Both the position numbers and the translations under genes were made by a program. The notes under the pieces are model-generated. The model was given only the letters and a program-made list of their open reading frames with translations, did not search any database and had not been told where the DNA came from. Shown here one piece after another: positions 5,329 to 6,648 of a DNA stretch of 6,648 nt. The first letter of the stretch is position 1. Each line of letters starts with the position of its first letter. Source of the DNA: CAYLHS01 sp964594235 (lineage in GTDB: Bacteria > Actinomycetota > Acidimicrobiia > Spongiisociales > UBA4744); assembly GCA_964594235.1 (NCBI GenBank), contig CAZQMF010000065.1, forward strand, positions 1 to 6,648, read 5' to 3'.

Positions 5329-6570
5329 GTGTCATGTGGAGAAACCGCGCGCCGCAGCGATTTCTCTCTATCCTGGCTGTGGAAGGGATACGCCACGCGC
5401 AGGCTCATCGCACTCGTCTCCCTGGCAGTCACTGCCGTGGGCTGCGGCAGCGTTTCCCAGTCGCCCACCTCGACCAGCACATCGACCACGACGACCACGG
5501 TCGCGACAACGACGACCACAGTGGCGACGACCCAGCCGGCAATCCCTCCTCCCCCTTGGGCAACCGCTCCCATCACGAACGTGCCCCAGGTGCTCGTGGA
5601 CCAATGGCAGGCGGCCGACAACAACACCTGGTGCTCGGCGCTGTACCCCGAAGGGCTGATCGAACCCGTCGGTTCCGTCCGAAGGGCCAACTTCGCCGGC
5701 GGATGGGGTGTCGCCTGGGATCTGGGGAGCGGGCCGGGCAGGGAGGCGTGGGGCGACTACTGCACCGACTGCGGTCGCGGCGCCTACGGCGTCGCCGGGA
5801 CGGGCATTCGCGCTCAAGGCGATGAACCATTGCTGTTCCCGAACCAGGTCACCTGGGACGACGGCAGCTACGCCGGCTACGGCACCGAGGGACTGGTGAG
5901 CCCGGATTCGGGTGCTCCGCTGCTGATGTATCTGCTCGTGAACGGAGAAGGGTGCCTCTACAACGTCTGGTCGTTCCTCGGCGAAGAACACCTGCTCCAG
6001 CTCGCGGACCAGCTCCGCAAGGTCGCGGGTCTCGAGGGCGAACCGACCCTGTGGCTGTCACAACAACCTCCGGTCGACACCAAACAGCTTGGGGCCCCGC
6101 CCTGGGACGAGCCGCCGCTGAAGAACTCCGATGTCCCCGATGTGGAGATCGCCGAATGGAAGGATGAGCTTGGGGCACCGAAGACCTGCCCGATGCTTGC
6201 ATTCGCCGACCTCGGTACCGCGAGCGGCGCGGTGCCGCGACAAGCCACAAACGAAGGTGAGATGCTGGTCGCCTGGGATTTCTCGTCAGGACCGGGACAC
6301 GACGCGTTCGGGTACCTGTGCGCAGACTGTGGGCGAGGTGTGATCGGCCTCGGGACGTTCCCGGCCGGGACGGGTGAGGACCTGCCGCTCGCGTTCGAGT
6401 GGGACGACGGCAGCGTCGCGAGGGTGCGGTCGGGCGCGACCAGCTACGGCACCGAGGCCCTCCTGAGTGTGAAAGACTTCGACTGTACGTACTGGGTGTG
6501 GTCCCACCTCGGTGAGGACCACCTCGAGTATCTGCTGTCGCAGCTCCGGCGCGTGAAGGGGATGCCGTAG
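5329..6570 (+). CDS. Predicted lipoprotein with a tandemly duplicated Cys-containing domain
   Basis: The longest canonical reading starts at GTG 5329 and gives 413 residues. RRLIALVSLAVTAVGC at about 24-39 is a lipoprotein signal peptide, with Cys39 the likely lipidated residue (lipobox AVGC). A Ser/Thr stalk follows (about 47-68, STSTTTTTVATTTTT-like). Two copies of one domain lie at about 74-233 and 257-410. They share WDLGSGPG/WDFSSGPG, YCTDCGRG/LCADCGRG, WDDGS, YGTE, VWSxLGExHL and a closing QLRxV helix. Four Cys per copy align (102/145/148/209 and 287/331/334/386), suggesting two disulfides each. The domain is not one I recognise, and no catalytic motif is evident. The first 22 residues have poor codon bias and no ribosome site at GTG, so translation probably begins later; see the entry at 5381. 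The product should sit on the outer face of the membrane. Confidence 0.85.
   Translation: MSCGETARRSDFSLSWLWKGYATRRLIALVSLAVTAVGCGSVSQSPTSTSTSTTTTTVATTTTTVATTQPAIPPPPWATAPITNVPQVLVDQWQAADNNTWCSALYPEGLIEPVGSVRRANFAGGWGVAWDLGSGPGREAWGDYCTDCGRGAYGVAGTGIRAQGDEPLLFPNQVTWDDGSYAGYGTEGLVSPDSGAPLLMYLLVNGEGCLYNVWSFLGEEHLLQLADQLRKVAGLEGEPTLWLSQQPPVDTKQLGAPPWDEPPLKNSDVPDVEIAEWKDELGAPKTCPMLAFADLGTASGAVPRQATNEGEMLVAWDFSSGPGHDAFGYLCADCGRGVIGLGTFPAGTGEDLPLAFEWDDGSVARVRSGATSYGTEALLSVKDFDCTYWVWSHLGEDHLEYLLSQLRRVKGMP
5369..5374 (+). promoter_or_regulatory. Candidate -10 box for the lipoprotein gene
   Basis: TATCCT fits TANNNT and lies 7-12 bases upstream of GGAAGGG, so a transcript would begin near 5381. The position 17 bases upstream (around 5346-5351) is GC-only and gives no recognisable -35 box. 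If this is the real promoter, the GTG at 5329 is not in the mRNA. Confidence 0.3.
5381..5397 (+). promoter_or_regulatory. Shine-Dalgarno GGAAGGG followed by an in-frame ACG at start-codon spacing
   Basis: GGAAGGG (5381-5387) is followed after 7 bases by ACG (5395-5397), in frame with the lipoprotein. Starting there would give (M)RRLIALVSLAVTAVGCGS, a compact lipoprotein signal peptide with Cys at residue 17. No ATG, GTG or TTG occurs in frame between the GTG at 5329 and this point. Either ACG is used as a rare start, an original ATG has mutated or been misread, or the GTG is used despite lacking a ribosome site. Confidence 0.5.
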
Positions 6571-6593
6571 GGCGCCTCAGTAACCCCCCTCCC

Positions 6594-6648
6594 CCTGTTC
6601 TTGCGTGAGTCAGCCGCGAAATAGCCGGCGTTCTCACGCCAGAACGGG
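6594..6648. repeat. Imperfect palindromic element, copy B
   Basis: Arms at 6594-6609 and 6633-6648 match as inverted repeats at 14 of 16 positions, one further pair being a possible G-U. The loop is 23 bases, identical in length to copy A. The left arm shares an identical 13-mer, GTTCTTGCGTGAG, with copy A, and the loops share CCGC and GCC at equivalent positions. It begins 24 bases after the lipoprotein stop and could double as a transcription terminator, but the window ends before any T-tract could be seen. The element may extend past the window. Confidence 0.75.

Noticed and set aside
5464..5535. acgacga/cgaccac tract, considered as a DNA repeat array
   Set aside because: It encodes the Thr/Val stalk of the lipoprotein; repeated codons account for it, with no regular spacers as in a CRISPR.
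5368..5991. Minus-strand ORF opposite the lipoprotein
   Set aside because: The plus strand encodes a signal peptide, stalk and aligned duplicated domains; the antisense product has low-complexity Arg/Gly composition.

Overview
The window is GC-rich, with strong G/C preference at third codon positions. It most resembles a high-GC actinobacterium. The best clues to lineage are a secreted protein with three SLH-type repeats, each carrying a Cys-Cys pair (GC...YCP), and a lipoprotein with a long Thr/Val linker. Both are styles I associate with Acidimicrobiia and relatives. That placement is inference; no rRNA or other phylogenetic marker is present.

Positions 1-3217 (minus strand) hold conserved housekeeping genes. 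Read in the direction of transcription they are a class I SAM methyltransferase (3217-2591), a sigma70-like promoter, ribosomal protein L25/CTC (2513-1857), peptidyl-tRNA hydrolase (1854-1276) and glycerol kinase (1264 onward, cut by the window's left edge). L25, Pth and GlpK are separated by only 2 and 11 bases, so they look like one transcript. L25-Pth is a classic pair; glycerol kinase as the next gene is unusual.

Positions 3321-4838 (minus) encode an exported cell-surface protein. It has a signal peptide, three SLH-type repeats and a C-terminal domain of about 290 residues that I do not recognise. Positions 5329-6570 (plus) encode a predicted lipoprotein with a Thr-rich stalk and two copies of a Cys-containing domain that I also do not recognise. 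The two genes are divergent, and both products should act outside the membrane.

The divergent gap between them (about 4839-5394) contains no intact gene but is not empty. It holds a 59-base imperfect palindrome, a short minus-strand fragment resembling the N-terminus of an ECF sigma factor, and a plus-strand stretch of coding-like DNA whose apparent frame changes twice. A second copy of the palindrome, with the same 23-base loop length, closes the window just after the lipoprotein gene. The lipoprotein gene and the gene remnants are therefore bracketed by two related hairpin elements. This is the most interesting structure here. I see no complete new defence or biosynthetic system, no tRNA or rRNA, no CRISPR array and no transposase.
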